Shown: positions 34,386 through 43,225, counted from the stretch's first letter. The stretch: 64,000 nt of DNA from RH-AL1 sp965277735 (GCA_965277735.1 CBDIDO010000001.1:248001-312000); one strand, 5' to 3'. Notes: generated from the letters alone by a model not told the origin. Translations and numbers: made by a program.

Positions 34386-35453
34386 TCACAGCAGGCCCCA
34401 GCAGCGATAGCGCGTGCGCCCGGTAAGCTCCCTAATTCCGAGCTCCGCCACCAGGTCCTGCGCCGCGCGCGGCGTCACTTTGAGCTCGCTGGCGATCGTT
34501 TGGCTGGAGACCACTGGCGCGCGCATCACCAATTCCACCAGTGCCGGCAGCCTCGACGTCGACCGCCGCCCGACCAGCTTGCGCTGCAGGCCGCGATAGG
34601 TGTTGAGCAACCGATCGTGGTTGCTCAACCCGGTTTCGGCGGCTGCGGTGATGGCGGCGATCCACAGCGCGGTACGATCCGCCCTGCCCCGTTTTCGCTC
34701 GCGTGTGGCGAGCTTCATCCCGAGATTGAGCGCGGGGAGATGATGCCGGGTCTTTCCTCTCGTTCGCAAAAGGTCGGCGACCAGCAGGCGGCCAAGCCAG
34801 GCTTGGTTGGGCAGCGGGGCAAGCTCCTCGAGCGCGGCGCCAGCGAGGGCGGCCGCCAGCACGGGTGTTGCGTGCTCGGTCGACCGCAGGTGTCCCAGCC
34901 ATTCCTCGAGGCGGTTCTTGTCGGCCAGGGTGAGCAAGTCCGGTGAGGGCGCAGCGGCGACGGGGTGGCCGTCCAGAATCCTGTTCGTTCGCGCCAACAG
35001 TGCATCGAGAGCGGCGAGCTCGGCGGCGAGCGCGTCTTCCTCGGCCTGGATCGGATCCTCGTGTTTTTGGGCTTTTTCCCGGGCGCCATCGGGCGTTGCA
35101 AGTCCGCGCAGCTGGTTAAGACCGGCGCTGGCGGCCCAGCCCGGGATCGCGGCTGCGATCCTTCGGCGGGCGCGCAGGGCCGCGTGGGCCCGCGTCAGGG
35201 CGTGGGTTGGGGATCGGATGTCGGCAGCGGCGTCGTGGAGGACGAGGTCGTCGAGATGCACGAGCTCGCCCTCGAGAAACACCGCCGCAGCGGCATCGTG
35301 AACGTGCGTCCGGGCGCGGAAAGCGTCGGCGATGGGGCTTGTGGCGAGCCGCTCGTCTAGGCGCGCGACGGCATCCTCTGCCTTCGCCAACTGGAGCGCC
35401 GACGGGCTAGCGGCGTAGGAGGCAGGAAAAACAAGTAACTGATCTAACATCAC
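34386..35453 (-). CDS. RHE_PE00001-like DUF1612/HTH plasmid protein
   Basis: 355 residues. It resembles RHE_PE00001-type proteins from Rhizobium plasmids: LAKAEDAVARLDERLATSPI, RTHVHDAAAAVFLEGELVHL, DLVLHDAAADIRSPTHALTR, and a C-terminal helix-turn-helix SSQTIASELKVTPRAAQDLV followed by ELTGRTRYRCWGLL. Two start methionines are adjacent. It faces away from a tyrosine recombinase across a palindromic intergenic region, an arrangement that suggests a shared function or regulation. Confidence 0.8.
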   Translation of the reverse strand: MMLDQLLVFPASYAASPSALQLAKAEDAVARLDERLATSPIADAFRARTHVHDAAAAVFLEGELVHLDDLVLHDAAADIRSPTHALTRAHAALRARRRIAAAIPGWAASAGLNQLRGLATPDGAREKAQKHEDPIQAEEDALAAELAALDALLARTNRILDGHPVAAAPSPDLLTLADKNRLEEWLGHLRSTEHATPVLAAALAGAALEELAPLPNQAWLGRLLVADLLRTRGKTRHHLPALNLGMKLATRERKRGRADRTALWIAAITAAAETGLSNHDRLLNTYRGLQRKLVGRRSTSRLPALVELVMRAPVVSSQTIASELKVTPRAAQDLVAELGIRELTGRTRYRCWGLL

Positions 35454-35524
35454 TACTGTATTGAAACGGAAGCTTAATGTAGCCTAGCTTCCGTGACAGG
35501 GCCAGCCTGAAAAAGCCCCCTCAC

Positions 35525-35553
35525 GCCATCGATAACAAACAATTATCGATGGC
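35525..35553. repeat. Perfect 11-bp inverted repeat between divergent genes
   Basis: GCCATCGATAA (35525-35535), spacer CAAACAA, TTATCGATGGC (35543-35553). It lies between the DUF1612-type gene (start 35453) and the integrase. It could be an operator for both or the integrase core binding site. Confidence 0.75.
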
Positions 35554-35631
35554 TTGTCGGAAAAGCTGGGCCGCGCTAGCTTACGGCGGAGCGACAACGG
35601 CCGCTCGCCCCCACGTCTCCAGGCCAAACCT

Positions 35632-36780
35632 ATGAATGACATCGTCGCGCCCGGCGCCCCGCCTAAGATACCTAGCCGGCATGACGCGCTCGCGGCGATC
35701 CTGCCGGCTTCCGCCCGCGAGCGCATGGCTCAGGTGCTCACGGCGGATGATTTTGCCACGCTCCGCCATCTCGCCGAGAAGGGGACAGGCCCCAACACGC
35801 TGCGGGCGATCGCGTCCGACCTCAACTACCTTGAGACCTGGTCCCACGCCGCCCTCGGCCACGCCCTGCCCTGGCCCGCGACTGACGCCTTGGCGCTCAA
35901 GTTCGTCGCCCATCACCTCTACGACGAAGACGAGCACGAGCGCGATGCATCGCACGGGATGCCGCGGGATGTCCGCGCCCTCCTCCTGCAGGACGGCTGT
36001 CTGAAAACAGACGGCCCGCACGCGCCGGCGACCGTGCGGCGCCGCCTGGCGCTGTGGTCGACCATGCACCGCTGGAAAGGCCTGGAGGCCCCGTTCGGGC
36101 TGCCGAGCGTCCGCCAGGCCCTGCGCCTCGCCGTGCGCGCCAATCCACGTCCCCGCGCCCGCAAAAGCGCGAAGGCGGTGACCATCGAGGTCCTCGAAAA
36201 GCTGTTGGCGACGTGCAAGACCGGCAGCATCGTCGATCTGCGCGACCGCGCGGTCCTGCTCCTCGCCTTCGCTTCAGGCGGTCGCCGGCGATCGGAAGTG
36301 GCGCGGCTCAAGATCTCGGATCTGATCGATCGCGATCCGGTTTGGGCCGACGACGGTACTACCCTGCCCGCGATGGAGATCCGGCTCGGACGCACGAAGA
36401 CGGCGAGCGCCGATTCAGACGAGCGCGTCTACGTCGTCGGTCGCCCAGTCGTGTTCCTCAAACAGTGGATCGCGCTCGCCGGGATCCAGACGGGGGCGGT
36501 GTTTAGGGCGATCGACCGGTTCGGCCGCCTCGGCACGACCGCGCTCGAGGGTCAGAGCATCAACGCGATTCTGAAGAAGCGCTGCACGTTAGCGGGGATC
36601 GACCCGGTGGGTTTTTCCGCCCACGGGCTTCGGTCTGGGTATCTCACCGAAGCGGCCCGGCAAGGCGTGCCGCTGCAGGAGGCCATGGCACAGTCCCGTC
36701 ACCGCTCGGTTCAGCAAGCCGCCGACTATTACAACGGTGGGGAGATCGAACGTGGCCGGGCGGCGCGGCTCGGATCGTGA
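35632..36780 (+). CDS. Tyrosine site-specific recombinase
   Basis: 382 residues from ATG 35632; a TTG at 35554 in the same frame would add 26. The N-terminal SAM-like domain (TADDFATLRHLAEKGTG) precedes the catalytic domain: Arg in ASGGRRRSEVARLKISDL, HxLR in FSAHGLRSGYLTEAARQG, His/Arg in MAQSRHRSVQQAADYY with the nucleophile Tyr. All catalytic residues are visible, so it is probably active. Such plasmid recombinases resolve multimers or integrate elements. Confidence 0.88.
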   Translation: MNDIVAPGAPPKIPSRHDALAAILPASARERMAQVLTADDFATLRHLAEKGTGPNTLRAIASDLNYLETWSHAALGHALPWPATDALALKFVAHHLYDEDEHERDASHGMPRDVRALLLQDGCLKTDGPHAPATVRRRLALWSTMHRWKGLEAPFGLPSVRQALRLAVRANPRPRARKSAKAVTIEVLEKLLATCKTGSIVDLRDRAVLLLAFASGGRRRSEVARLKISDLIDRDPVWADDGTTLPAMEIRLGRTKTASADSDERVYVVGRPVVFLKQWIALAGIQTGAVFRAIDRFGRLGTTALEGQSINAILKKRCTLAGIDPVGFSAHGLRSGYLTEAARQGVPLQEAMAQSRHRSVQQAADYYNGGEIERGRAARLGS

Positions 36781-36894
36781 AGAAGTCGGATAAATTGAAG
36801 TGTTTTTGGAGTATTCGGCTTGTGTTCCGCTTAGCCTAGCCGACACAGCGAGCTAGATTGTCGAGGACTGAGTTGTTCACTCGGAGCCACAACA

Positions 36895-37248
36895 ATGCTG
36901 GTACAGATTTATTATAATCGGACAAGGAAATGCTGGAGCGTCAGGCACAACGGGCGGGTCATCCGCCATGTTCAGCAGATCCAGCTTGTCGATTGCACAA
37001 TGAAAGTGAGCGAAGCGGCGCGACAGCGGGTGATCCGGACCGGGAAACGCGGCGTGCACGCCTGGATCGTCGGGACGATTGCCGAGAACACTCGATCAAA
37101 CGTGGGCCTTGAGGAGATCACTTACAGCCCGTTCAGGGGGAGAACATTCCGAACGATCAGCGGTCGCCCCATCGCTACCGCCGACTTCGTCCGCTTCAAA
37201 CCAAATGGCAGTTGTTTTATCGGGCTTTCGGCTGCCCGAACGGCGTAG
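36895..37248 (+). CDS. Conserved-looking hypothetical plasmid protein, 117 aa
   Basis: MLVQIYYNRTRKCWSVRHNG, then RVIRHVQQIQLVDCTMKVSE and GVHAWIVGTIAENT indicate a compact beta-rich protein with the Y-N-x4-W-S-V pattern of a repeat-like hypothetical family on alphaproteobacterial plasmids. It has about 20 Arg/Lys and may bind nucleic acid. It follows the recombinase at a 114-base distance in the same direction. Confidence 0.55.
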   Translation: MLVQIYYNRTRKCWSVRHNGRVIRHVQQIQLVDCTMKVSEAARQRVIRTGKRGVHAWIVGTIAENTRSNVGLEEITYSPFRGRTFRTISGRPIATADFVRFKPNGSCFIGLSAARTA

Positions 37249-37344
37249 AGCCGACACATGTCCCTCCCGCGCAGATCGACGCGTTTCCAATTTGCTCGCG
37301 ATATGATGGGCTGTTGGGAGCATCGGCGGTGGACCGCGAAAAAG

Positions 37345-37595
37345 ATGTTTACGGGGCTGCATCAGCCCGAACGGGGCGGTTTTCGTGGTCTTCCTCAAGC
37401 TGCGAACCGTCCGCGAAGAGGAGGAGGCCCGAGTTTTTTCTTCATGCGGGGGAGGCGGATACGTCGGTGCTCGACGCCTTGCAAATCGGCGACAGGGCTA
37501 GGGTTCTCGTTGAGCGGTTTCAGTCGGGAACAAGCATCTCAAAATTGTTGCCGTCGGAGCCGCCGCAAAAGGTGCTAAGCGATGACAGACTTTGA
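37345..37595 (+). pseudogene. Possible degenerate cold-shock-domain gene
   Basis: MFTGLHQPERGGF starts like a cold-shock domain entry strand. In the neighbouring frame the C-terminal half is FFLHAGEADTSVLDALQIGD followed by RARVLVERFQSGTSISKLLP, which has the order F-HA-E-D....L..GDR.....ER...G of CSD proteins. The RNP motifs cannot be read in one frame. It is treated as a frameshifted relic. Confidence 0.3.
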
Positions 37596-37658
37596 TGTCG
37601 TGAAACTGAAGTTGGTTTGCTCTCACGTACCGGCCCGTTTGCCCAACCTTTCGTCTGT

Positions 37659-37877
37659 TCAAAATCGACGGCCAAAGCCGGCGTGAGAAAAGTCGACGGC
37701 CGAACCCCGCGTTTGGCCAGCGGATGGCGTCATCATTTGTGTCCCAAGAAGCTCTCTGCACAACGGACAGCTGATGGCCAGGATTGAAGCGCCGCGAGGC
37801 AGCCGGCCATTTGCTGGTCTTTCGCAACAAACGAAGGCGCTGATCAGCTTTCTGCATTTCGGGCAGATCGTTGTCAT
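37659..37877 (-). CDS. Small putative zinc-ribbon protein, 72 aa
   Basis: MTTICPKCRKLISAFVCCER is followed by ILAISCPLCRELLGTQ. Two CxxC pairs about 33 residues apart would fit a zinc ribbon. The tail (SAVDFSHAGFGRRF) is unremarkable. No neighbour supports it and the start lacks a strong ribosome site. Confidence 0.35.
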   Translation of the reverse strand: MTTICPKCRKLISAFVCCERPANGRLPRGASILAISCPLCRELLGTQMMTPSAGQTRGSAVDFSHAGFGRRF

Positions 37878-38103
37878 GAGAGATCATCCCCTTGAAATTA
37901 GTCCCGCGTAAGCCGCGCGGATGCAGGTCGCAGCCTTCTCCACAAAGCTGATCCCGACCTGTCATGCGGCGTGCCGACGGAGCGCTGTTGTTTAATTGGC
38001 GCAACGAGCAGCGGCTTGGCTTCAACTTGCATATGGCTCACGAACTCTCAGGCTGTGATCGTGGCTATGGCATTCATAGTGACGGCAAGCCGCGCCCGAA
38101 TGA

Positions 38104-39330
38104 TCATGCACGGAGCCGCTCTTTTCGCCGTTTCGTCGACAACAGGGCCATCACCATCGGTCCGATTGAGAACTCGCCTTCGAGCTTGCGCCGGGTCAGA
38201 TCTCGCAGATAGCCGCCCGCGCTGGTGATCCCGTCGCTCCGCTGCAGCAGGCACGCGACGACGATCGCCGCATGTTGCTCGCCCATCGCATCGACCGCCC
38301 CCTCCCATGCGCTCGGACTGATCCCGAGCATCGGCTTGATGACCGCGACGGTGGCGTGGAAGTCCCGCCAGTTTGTGATGCCGCTTCGGGCGTAGTCGAG
38401 CATATCCGGACAGGCGTCGAGTATCATCCCAAGGGGAAACATCGCCCCCTTCGGTTCGATGGTCGTTTGCTTCAAGCTCGCCGCTTCGTCATCCGGCTGA
38501 CCGGGTTCAAGTTCAACAAGGGGTTTTGAGTTTGAACTCTGTTTGTGGCGCTCAGAATGGGACTCTTTGGCGCTCTTATTTTGAGAATCTATGTGGTTTT
38601 CCAGCAGGCTGCCGATCTCCTCGGCAAGCATCGACAGTTCATCTGCCGCCGCCTCGAGCTCGGCGAGGCTAGCCGCGCGTGGCAGGCGCTCGATGATCGA
38701 CCTGAACAGCATATAGAGGCTCGGCCAATCCGACGGGCCTAACCCACGGCAGGGCACCGAAACGCCCTCCTCTATGCCGGTGGCGATCATCTTCCCGATA
38801 TCGCGACGGCAAAGGCTGATGCGCTCCTTAGCGTACTTCAGGGCCCGCTCAACTGCCCTGACCGCTTCTGCCCGCGCCGCAAACTCCTCGGCTCGCGCGA
38901 CGATGGCCGACAGATCAAAGCCGAACGCCTTCTCGATCTCCCCTGCCCTGCCCTTCCGCGCGTAGCGCTTGCCGTTGGGGCTGTCGCGCCGGATGATGAT
39001 CCCCGCGTCCACTAACACCGCGAGGTGCCGGCGCAGCGTTGCTGCCGCCATACCATGCGCCCGGAGGCCCAGCTGCTGGTTCGACGGGAAGACGATCAGA
39101 CCGGTTCCGGTCAGCACAGTTTCTGGATGGAAGCTCAGCAATGCGTCGAGCACGGCCAGTGACCGTTCCGATACCCCCAGGCCCGCTTTGGCCGCGCAGA
39201 TGTCGCGGAAAACCTGCCATTTGTGGACCGCTTGCTCGAGCGGACGTGTCCTGGCTTCCGCCTGCGCCGCCACATGGGCAAGCGTCAGAGGTCGCCGCCC
39301 GAAGGGCGTCGTTGAATAAACCTGTTCCAT
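38104..39330 (-). CDS. repC: Plasmid replication initiator RepC
   Basis: 408 residues. The N-terminal initiator domain has HKWQVFRDICAAKAGLGVSE, ALLSFHPETVLTGTGLIVFP, SNQQLGLRAHGMAAATLRRH and NGKRYARKGRAGEIEKAFGF. The C-terminal part has ATVAVIKPMLGISPSAWEGA and GITSAGGYLRDLTRRKLEGE. RepC initiates replication from an origin inside its own coding sequence in repABC plasmids. It follows repB after a 135-base gap that holds the antisense RNA. Full length and uninterrupted. Confidence 0.95.
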   Translation of the reverse strand: MEQVYSTTPFGRRPLTLAHVAAQAEARTRPLEQAVHKWQVFRDICAAKAGLGVSERSLAVLDALLSFHPETVLTGTGLIVFPSNQQLGLRAHGMAAATLRRHLAVLVDAGIIIRRDSPNGKRYARKGRAGEIEKAFGFDLSAIVARAEEFAARAEAVRAVERALKYAKERISLCRRDIGKMIATGIEEGVSVPCRGLGPSDWPSLYMLFRSIIERLPRAASLAELEAAADELSMLAEEIGSLLENHIDSQNKSAKESHSERHKQSSNSKPLVELEPGQPDDEAASLKQTTIEPKGAMFPLGMILDACPDMLDYARSGITNWRDFHATVAVIKPMLGISPSAWEGAVDAMGEQHAAIVVACLLQRSDGITSAGGYLRDLTRRKLEGEFSIGPMVMALLSTKRRKERLRA

Positions 39331-39375
39331 GCATATCCAGGCATGAAAAATCCGCTCGCCAGCGCGGCGTCCAAC

Positions 39376-39404
39376 TTGACGGCTATGTGCGGAAGTGCGA
39401 TTCT
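39376..39404 (+). promoter_or_regulatory. Promoter of the repABC antisense RNA
   Basis: TTGACG (39376-39381), a 17-base spacer and GATTCT (39399-39404) on the strand opposite to repABC, inside the repB-repC gap. The -10 box is weak. Its position matches the ctRNA promoter of other repABC plasmids. Confidence 0.6.
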
Positions 39405-39409
39405 CTAAG

Positions 39410-39459
39410 TGCCAACAAAGAGAGGGCCTTCCGGGACGAAAGTTCTGGCGGGCCTTTTT
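39410..39459 (+). ncRNA. Predicted counter-transcribed RNA (incA) controlling repC
   Basis: About 50 nt predicted between the promoter above and a rho-independent terminator. In repABC plasmids this antisense RNA pairs with the repBC leader and lowers RepC synthesis, setting copy number and incompatibility. Exact ends are estimates. Confidence 0.65.
39424..39459 (+). terminator. Rho-independent terminator of the ctRNA
   Basis: GGGCC (39424-39428) pairs with GGCC (39451-39454), and CCGGGAC pairs with GTTCTGG through G-U pairs around a GAAA loop, followed by TTTTT (39455-39459). It points rightward, against the repABC reading direction, as expected for ctRNA. Confidence 0.75.
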
Positions 39460-39465
39460 CTTTGC

Positions 39466-40440
39466 CTACTCCCTGTCAGATTGAGCTAACGCGGCGGACT
39501 CATCCCCGGCCTGAAAAGCCCGGTAGATTTCGGCAAGTTTGCTCTCAAGGTACGAACCGAAAGCATCGTCGATAGCGATAGTGACCTGTCCCTTGCGGCG
39601 TCCGATCGAGGCGATCTTTTTCCCCCCCTCGATCGTCACAGCGTTCTCAACCTTCGCAACCGGCTCGGAGACAGCCGCAAGGGCTTGCGTGAAGCGGTCG
39701 TCGCTGCCCGCGTCCTTGAAGGACGGTTTGGCGAACAGCTTATCGAGTGATTTGAGGGTTTCGGGCTTCAGCCTTTCACTCAGCGCGGCCCAGCGCGGCC
39801 TCCCCGCCCTCGGTGCCGGGCCAACCGCTTCCGCGACTTTGCGCGGAATAGTGTGCGCGAGCGCCAGCAGTCGCGAAAGTTGGGTCTTCTCCATCCCAAG
39901 CGAAGCCATGATGAGCGAGCGATCATACCCTGCCTCTTCAAGGGCGAGGGCAAACAATCCGCGTTCGATGTAACTAAGGTCTGTGCGGGCGGCGTTTTCC
40001 TGCCCCTGTATGACGACAAGCTCCTCGTCTGTCAGTTCCTGCACGACCGCGCGAACCGGACGACTCAATGCCTCGAGGACCCGCACCCGCCGATGCCCAA
40101 ATGCAATTTGGTAACGATCCGAACCATCCGGATGAGGTCGTACGAGAACTGGACTGCGCTGCCCATGCTCGCGGATTGCAGCGACAAGCCGCTGGTAATC
40201 CTCCCCGCCATCCGCCAACCGATCTGAAATGAACGAAGGGACCAATTTGGCAGCCGGCAGCTCGACCACCGCTGCGCCGGCGGCGACGAGAGCTCGCGCC
40301 TGCTGGGCGGCGCCGGCGATTTGGCCAAGCGATCTACCCATAGCGCCAACGGCCCCCGCGCGGACATGCGGCGGGTTGCCATCTGGCAACTTCCGCTCCT
40401 GCCCGGAAAGCATTGCCCTAAGAGCTTCTTTGCGGCTCAT
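39466..40440 (-). CDS. repB: Plasmid partition protein RepB (ParB family)
   Basis: 324 residues from ATG 40440, which overlaps the repA stop (ATGA). ParB features: IREHGQRSPVLVRPHPDGSD, YQIAFGHRRVRVLEALSRPV, ELTDEELVVIQGQENAARTD, and the helix-turn-helix LSYIERGLFALALEEAGYDR with ASLGMEKTQLSRLLALAHTI. It binds parS sites and acts with RepA to segregate the plasmid and autorepress the operon. Confidence 0.95.
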   Translation of the reverse strand: MSRKEALRAMLSGQERKLPDGNPPHVRAGAVGAMGRSLGQIAGAAQQARALVAAGAAVVELPAAKLVPSFISDRLADGGEDYQRLVAAIREHGQRSPVLVRPHPDGSDRYQIAFGHRRVRVLEALSRPVRAVVQELTDEELVVIQGQENAARTDLSYIERGLFALALEEAGYDRSLIMASLGMEKTQLSRLLALAHTIPRKVAEAVGPAPRAGRPRWAALSERLKPETLKSLDKLFAKPSFKDAGSDDRFTQALAAVSEPVAKVENAVTIEGGKKIASIGRRKGQVTIAIDDAFGSYLESKLAEIYRAFQAGDESAALAQSDRE

Positions 40441-41633
40441 CTTTCCCACGCCTCTCGTATAAGTCCCTCGATTTCCGCGTTGACCGCATCAAGCGCTTCG
40501 ATGGCGCGGTCATAGGTTTGCTTCGAGAAGTTCTCGCGCCCGATTTCGTATAGCGTCTGCTTAGATAGCCCCGCGTCCGAGATAGCGGTCGACTTGAGCA
40601 TGGCATTCGTCAGCACCCGCTCCCGGAAGAGAGAGCGCATAAACGCCACCATTTGCGTTTGCGGGCCGTCCGAAGGTTCAAAGCGCGTTACGACGTAGCG
40701 GATGAAATCGTAATCCAGCTCGCCGCCTGACTCCTGCACGACGCTAAGGATATCTGCTGCCATCAGTAGGAACTGGCACATCGACATGACATCCAGCATC
40801 TGTGGGTGAACCGTCACCAACAGACCCGTTGCAGCGCAGAGTGCCCCTAACGTGAGGAAGCCGAGCTGTGGCGGGCAGTCGAGGATCATCACGTCGTAGT
40901 TTTCGGCCACGCTTCCCAGCGCGGTCGCGACGCGCCCAAAGAAAGGCTCACTCGACCCATCAGACAAAGCCCGCGGCGTGTCGTGTTCGAACTCCATGAG
41001 TTCAAGGTTGCCGGGCACTATGTCGAGGCCGGGAATGTATGTCCGGCGCACTACGTTTGCCAACGGGACGCGTTTCTCATCATAGCGCACTGCTGCGTAG
41101 AGCGTCTCATTCGGTTTGACATCGTACTCCGGCTGATAGCCGTGCAGCGCAGTCAAGGAGGCCTGCGGATCAAGATCCACCGCCAACACCCGATAGCCGT
41201 GCAGGGCAAGATACTGCGCGAGATGCGCCGCCGTCGTGGTCTTGCCGCTGCCACCCTTGAAGTTGACCACCGCCATGACCTGACAGTGCTCATCATCGTA
41301 TCGGCTCTGCTGATAGCGCTTGCCCTTCGAGCCCTCGTCAAGGACGCGCCGCAGTTCGTTGATCTGCTCGAGAGTGTAAGACCGCCGGCCTCGTTCATTG
41401 ACGCTAGGCTGAGGCCCCTTGCCTCCGATCGAAAGCTGGCGAAGATAAGCGTCCGCCACGCCAACCAGCTTTGCAGCCTCGATGGAGGAGAAGGAGCGTA
41501 GTGTTTTCTGCGAAGCTGGCGGAAACAGCGTTTGCCGCATCGACAGAAGCTCGGCTGACAAAGCGCCGCCGTCGCCAGCGATCACGTCCGTCACCGATGG
41601 CTTTCGCGCCTCTATCTTACGTGCTTTTGCCAC
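40437..41633 (-). CDS. repA: Plasmid partition ATPase RepA (ParA family)
   Basis: 398 residues from a GTG at 41633. A helix-turn-helix-like region around ASQKTLRSFSSIEAAKLVGV is followed by a deviant Walker A MAVVNFKGGSGKTTTAAHLA, then VLAVDLDPQASLTALHG and VMILDCPPQLGFLTLGALCA. RepA of repABC plasmids positions plasmid copies with RepB and represses the repABC promoter. It is distinct from the RPA-family RepA at 5283-6392. Confidence 0.95.
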   Translation of the reverse strand: MAKARKIEARKPSVTDVIAGDGGALSAELLSMRQTLFPPASQKTLRSFSSIEAAKLVGVADAYLRQLSIGGKGPQPSVNERGRRSYTLEQINELRRVLDEGSKGKRYQQSRYDDEHCQVMAVVNFKGGSGKTTTAAHLAQYLALHGYRVLAVDLDPQASLTALHGYQPEYDVKPNETLYAAVRYDEKRVPLANVVRRTYIPGLDIVPGNLELMEFEHDTPRALSDGSSEPFFGRVATALGSVAENYDVMILDCPPQLGFLTLGALCAATGLLVTVHPQMLDVMSMCQFLLMAADILSVVQESGGELDYDFIRYVVTRFEPSDGPQTQMVAFMRSLFRERVLTNAMLKSTAISDAGLSKQTLYEIGRENFSKQTYDRAIEALDAVNAEIEGLIREAWER

Positions 41634-41794
41634 AACTACGGTTCCGCCTGGAAGCTACGCACTTCCACCGTAGGTAAAAAGGGTCCGATTCTCGGTGTTT
41701 TGCAAGCGAAAGTTGGTAAACGGAAATTAACTTATCTATTCCATCCAAAGTTGCCATGTGGCAACTCCATGTTTTTTACCGGAGTCGGACGCTG
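41634..41794. promoter_or_regulatory. repABC upstream region
   Basis: 161 bases, AT-richer than the surroundings (AAATTAACTTATCTATT near 41725), expected to contain the repABC promoter and RepA/RepB operators, including the parS-like palindrome at 41750. Confidence 0.5.
41750..41765. promoter_or_regulatory. Candidate parS centromere site
   Basis: GTTGCCATGTGGCAAC has 7-bp arms (GTTGCCA/TGGCAAC) with outer GTT and AAC, as in the 16-bp palindromic parS sites of repABC plasmids. It lies 117 bases upstream of repA, a common position. Confidence 0.65.
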
Positions 41795-42420
41795 TCATTG
41801 ACAGTGCGCCATTCGCAAGCCGGTCGCCCGGAACAAAGTGTTGCCGACCGGGCTAGGATGCTCGTGGCTGCAGCCGGGCAGCCAACATCTGATACCGCGA
41901 TGTCGGAGGACCGGGGGTCTTCTTGAGTAGCCGGGTGCCGCGCCCGATGGCCTGAAACAGCGGCTCCTTGGATCGTCGGCGAGGCCGCCGACATTGAGAT
42001 AGGCGTGAAGGTAAGCGTCAAAACTGTTGTGGCAGGGCATCTCGTGCCGCTTGCCGCCTTTCTCGTGCAGCCATACCGGTGGGCGGCGGTTATGCAACGA
42101 AATCGTCCTCGACCATAATCTTCACGGCCGCGCCGACGCGAGCGAAGGAATAGACGAGAGCGCGCAGGCCGAATGGGTGTCGACACTCTGATACTGTTGA
42201 GCAGCTCGCAGGCCTTCTTTTGGATCGAGCCGGGCGTTTTGCCGGTCCAGATCGAATGCTTCGGCCGCACCGCGCTGGCCGGATTGAAGGCAGGACTCGA
42301 TCCGTCGCTTACGACTGCGAGGTTGGATCTTCTGCACTCGAACCAATCGAGAAAGTCGCCAACGGCGCGGCTGCGGGCGCGGTGCAAGTTCGGGTTACGG
42401 GCCGTGAAGATTTCTAGAGC
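41795..42420 (-). pseudogene. Tyrosine recombinase remnant
   Basis: From about 42400 leftward the minus strand gives VGDFLDWFECRRSNLAVVSD, then RPKHSIWTGKTPGSIQKKAC and ELLNSIRVSTPI. It then shifts into GLRALVYSFARVGAAVKIMV, and again into VWLHEKGGKRHEMPCHNSFD with AYLHAYLNVGGLADDPRS. The catalytic region reappears as SPVGNTLFRATGLRM. This is the integrase family in order, broken by at least three frameshifts and missing parts around the active site. Confidence 0.8.
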
Positions 42421-42506
42421 GCTAGGGCGCGCGCGCCGGAAACCACAATCGGCGCCGGCAAAGGCAGGGCAGGGCAGGGCGATAGATGGGAGAGGCGTAA
42501 GAACGC

Positions 42507-42902
42507 TTACGTCGCTTGGCCGCCGAGCAGCTTCGCCAAGTGCGCCACGAAAACCTTAGCGGCAGCAAGCGCCTCCGTGGCCTGCGCAGCGCTGACAGTC
42601 GCGCCCGGTCCGATCTCGTAGTCAGCGATCGCTTTGAGATTATAGGTCTTGCCCAAGAATGCGCGAAAGTCGATATCGAAACGCGCATCGTCTTTGACAA
42701 GCTTTTGAAATTCGCCCTGGACGCCTTTGTGGGTCTTGAACACCTTGTCCGCGTGCTCGAAGAGAAAGCCCTGGGCAGCATGGAAGCCGGCCAGATAGGC
42801 TGTTCGGCCCGCGTCCTCGTTGAGGCCAACGCTCAACATCGTGTCGGCGCGCCCGAGCAGTTCGCTCCCTTTCTCAAGAAAGGCATCTGTCTGCGGCTTC
42901 AA
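42507..42902 (-). CDS. HEPN-domain toxin of an MNT-HEPN pair
   Basis: 131 residues starting at TTG 42902, which overlaps the stop of the nucleotidyltransferase gene (TTGA), so the two are translationally coupled. It is all-helical with the HEPN motif in GRTAYLAGFHAAQGFLFEHA (R-x6-H type). HEPN proteins of this kind are RNases neutralised by adenylylation or binding of the paired MNT enzyme. All expected helices are present. Confidence 0.8.
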   Translation of the reverse strand: MKPQTDAFLEKGSELLGRADTMLSVGLNEDAGRTAYLAGFHAAQGFLFEHADKVFKTHKGVQGEFQKLVKDDARFDIDFRAFLGKTYNLKAIADYEIGPGATVSAAQATEALAAAKVFVAHLAKLLGGQAT

Positions 42903-43225
42903 AGGTCGAGACCTTCGTGCCTGATTTCGTGCATCAACGGCATTCGTGGGTCGTTATAGGTTCCGGCCAGATAAGGCATTGCATGAACGAGTTCGCCGGT
43001 GTCCGAGAGGATGTCAGTGCCGATACCGGCGAGCTTCTTCATTTCCTCCCAGCGGTCCGGCATTTCGTTCAGAAAGACCGCAACATCGTAATCTGAATCT
43101 GGACCAACGTCGCCACGCGCGCGCGAGCCATACAGCACGGCGCGCTCGAGCCGCGCGCCGTAAAGTTCGGCGATCGCGGCGCGGAAACGGATGAGTACCG
43201 GATCTGCGGTCACGGAGTAGGACAT
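42899..43225 (-). CDS. MNT-type nucleotidyltransferase antitoxin
   Basis: 108 residues from MSYSVTADPVLIRF; an upstream start adds 6. The catalytic signature AVLYGSRARGDVGPDSDYDV gives the GS-x10-D-x-D motif of minimal nucleotidyltransferases. The C-terminal part (MPYLAGTYNDPRMPLMHEIR) is also typical. In known pairs MNT adds AMP to the HEPN toxin. It should stabilise the plasmid. Confidence 0.85.
   Translation of the reverse strand: MSYSVTADPVLIRFRAAIAELYGARLERAVLYGSRARGDVGPDSDYDVAVFLNEMPDRWEEMKKLAGIGTDILSDTGELVHAMPYLAGTYNDPRMPLMHEIRHEGLDL

Noticed and set aside
34350..35360. Plus-strand frames opposite the DUF1612-type gene
   Set aside because: Antisense shadows; the minus frame has a recognisable family and helix-turn-helix.
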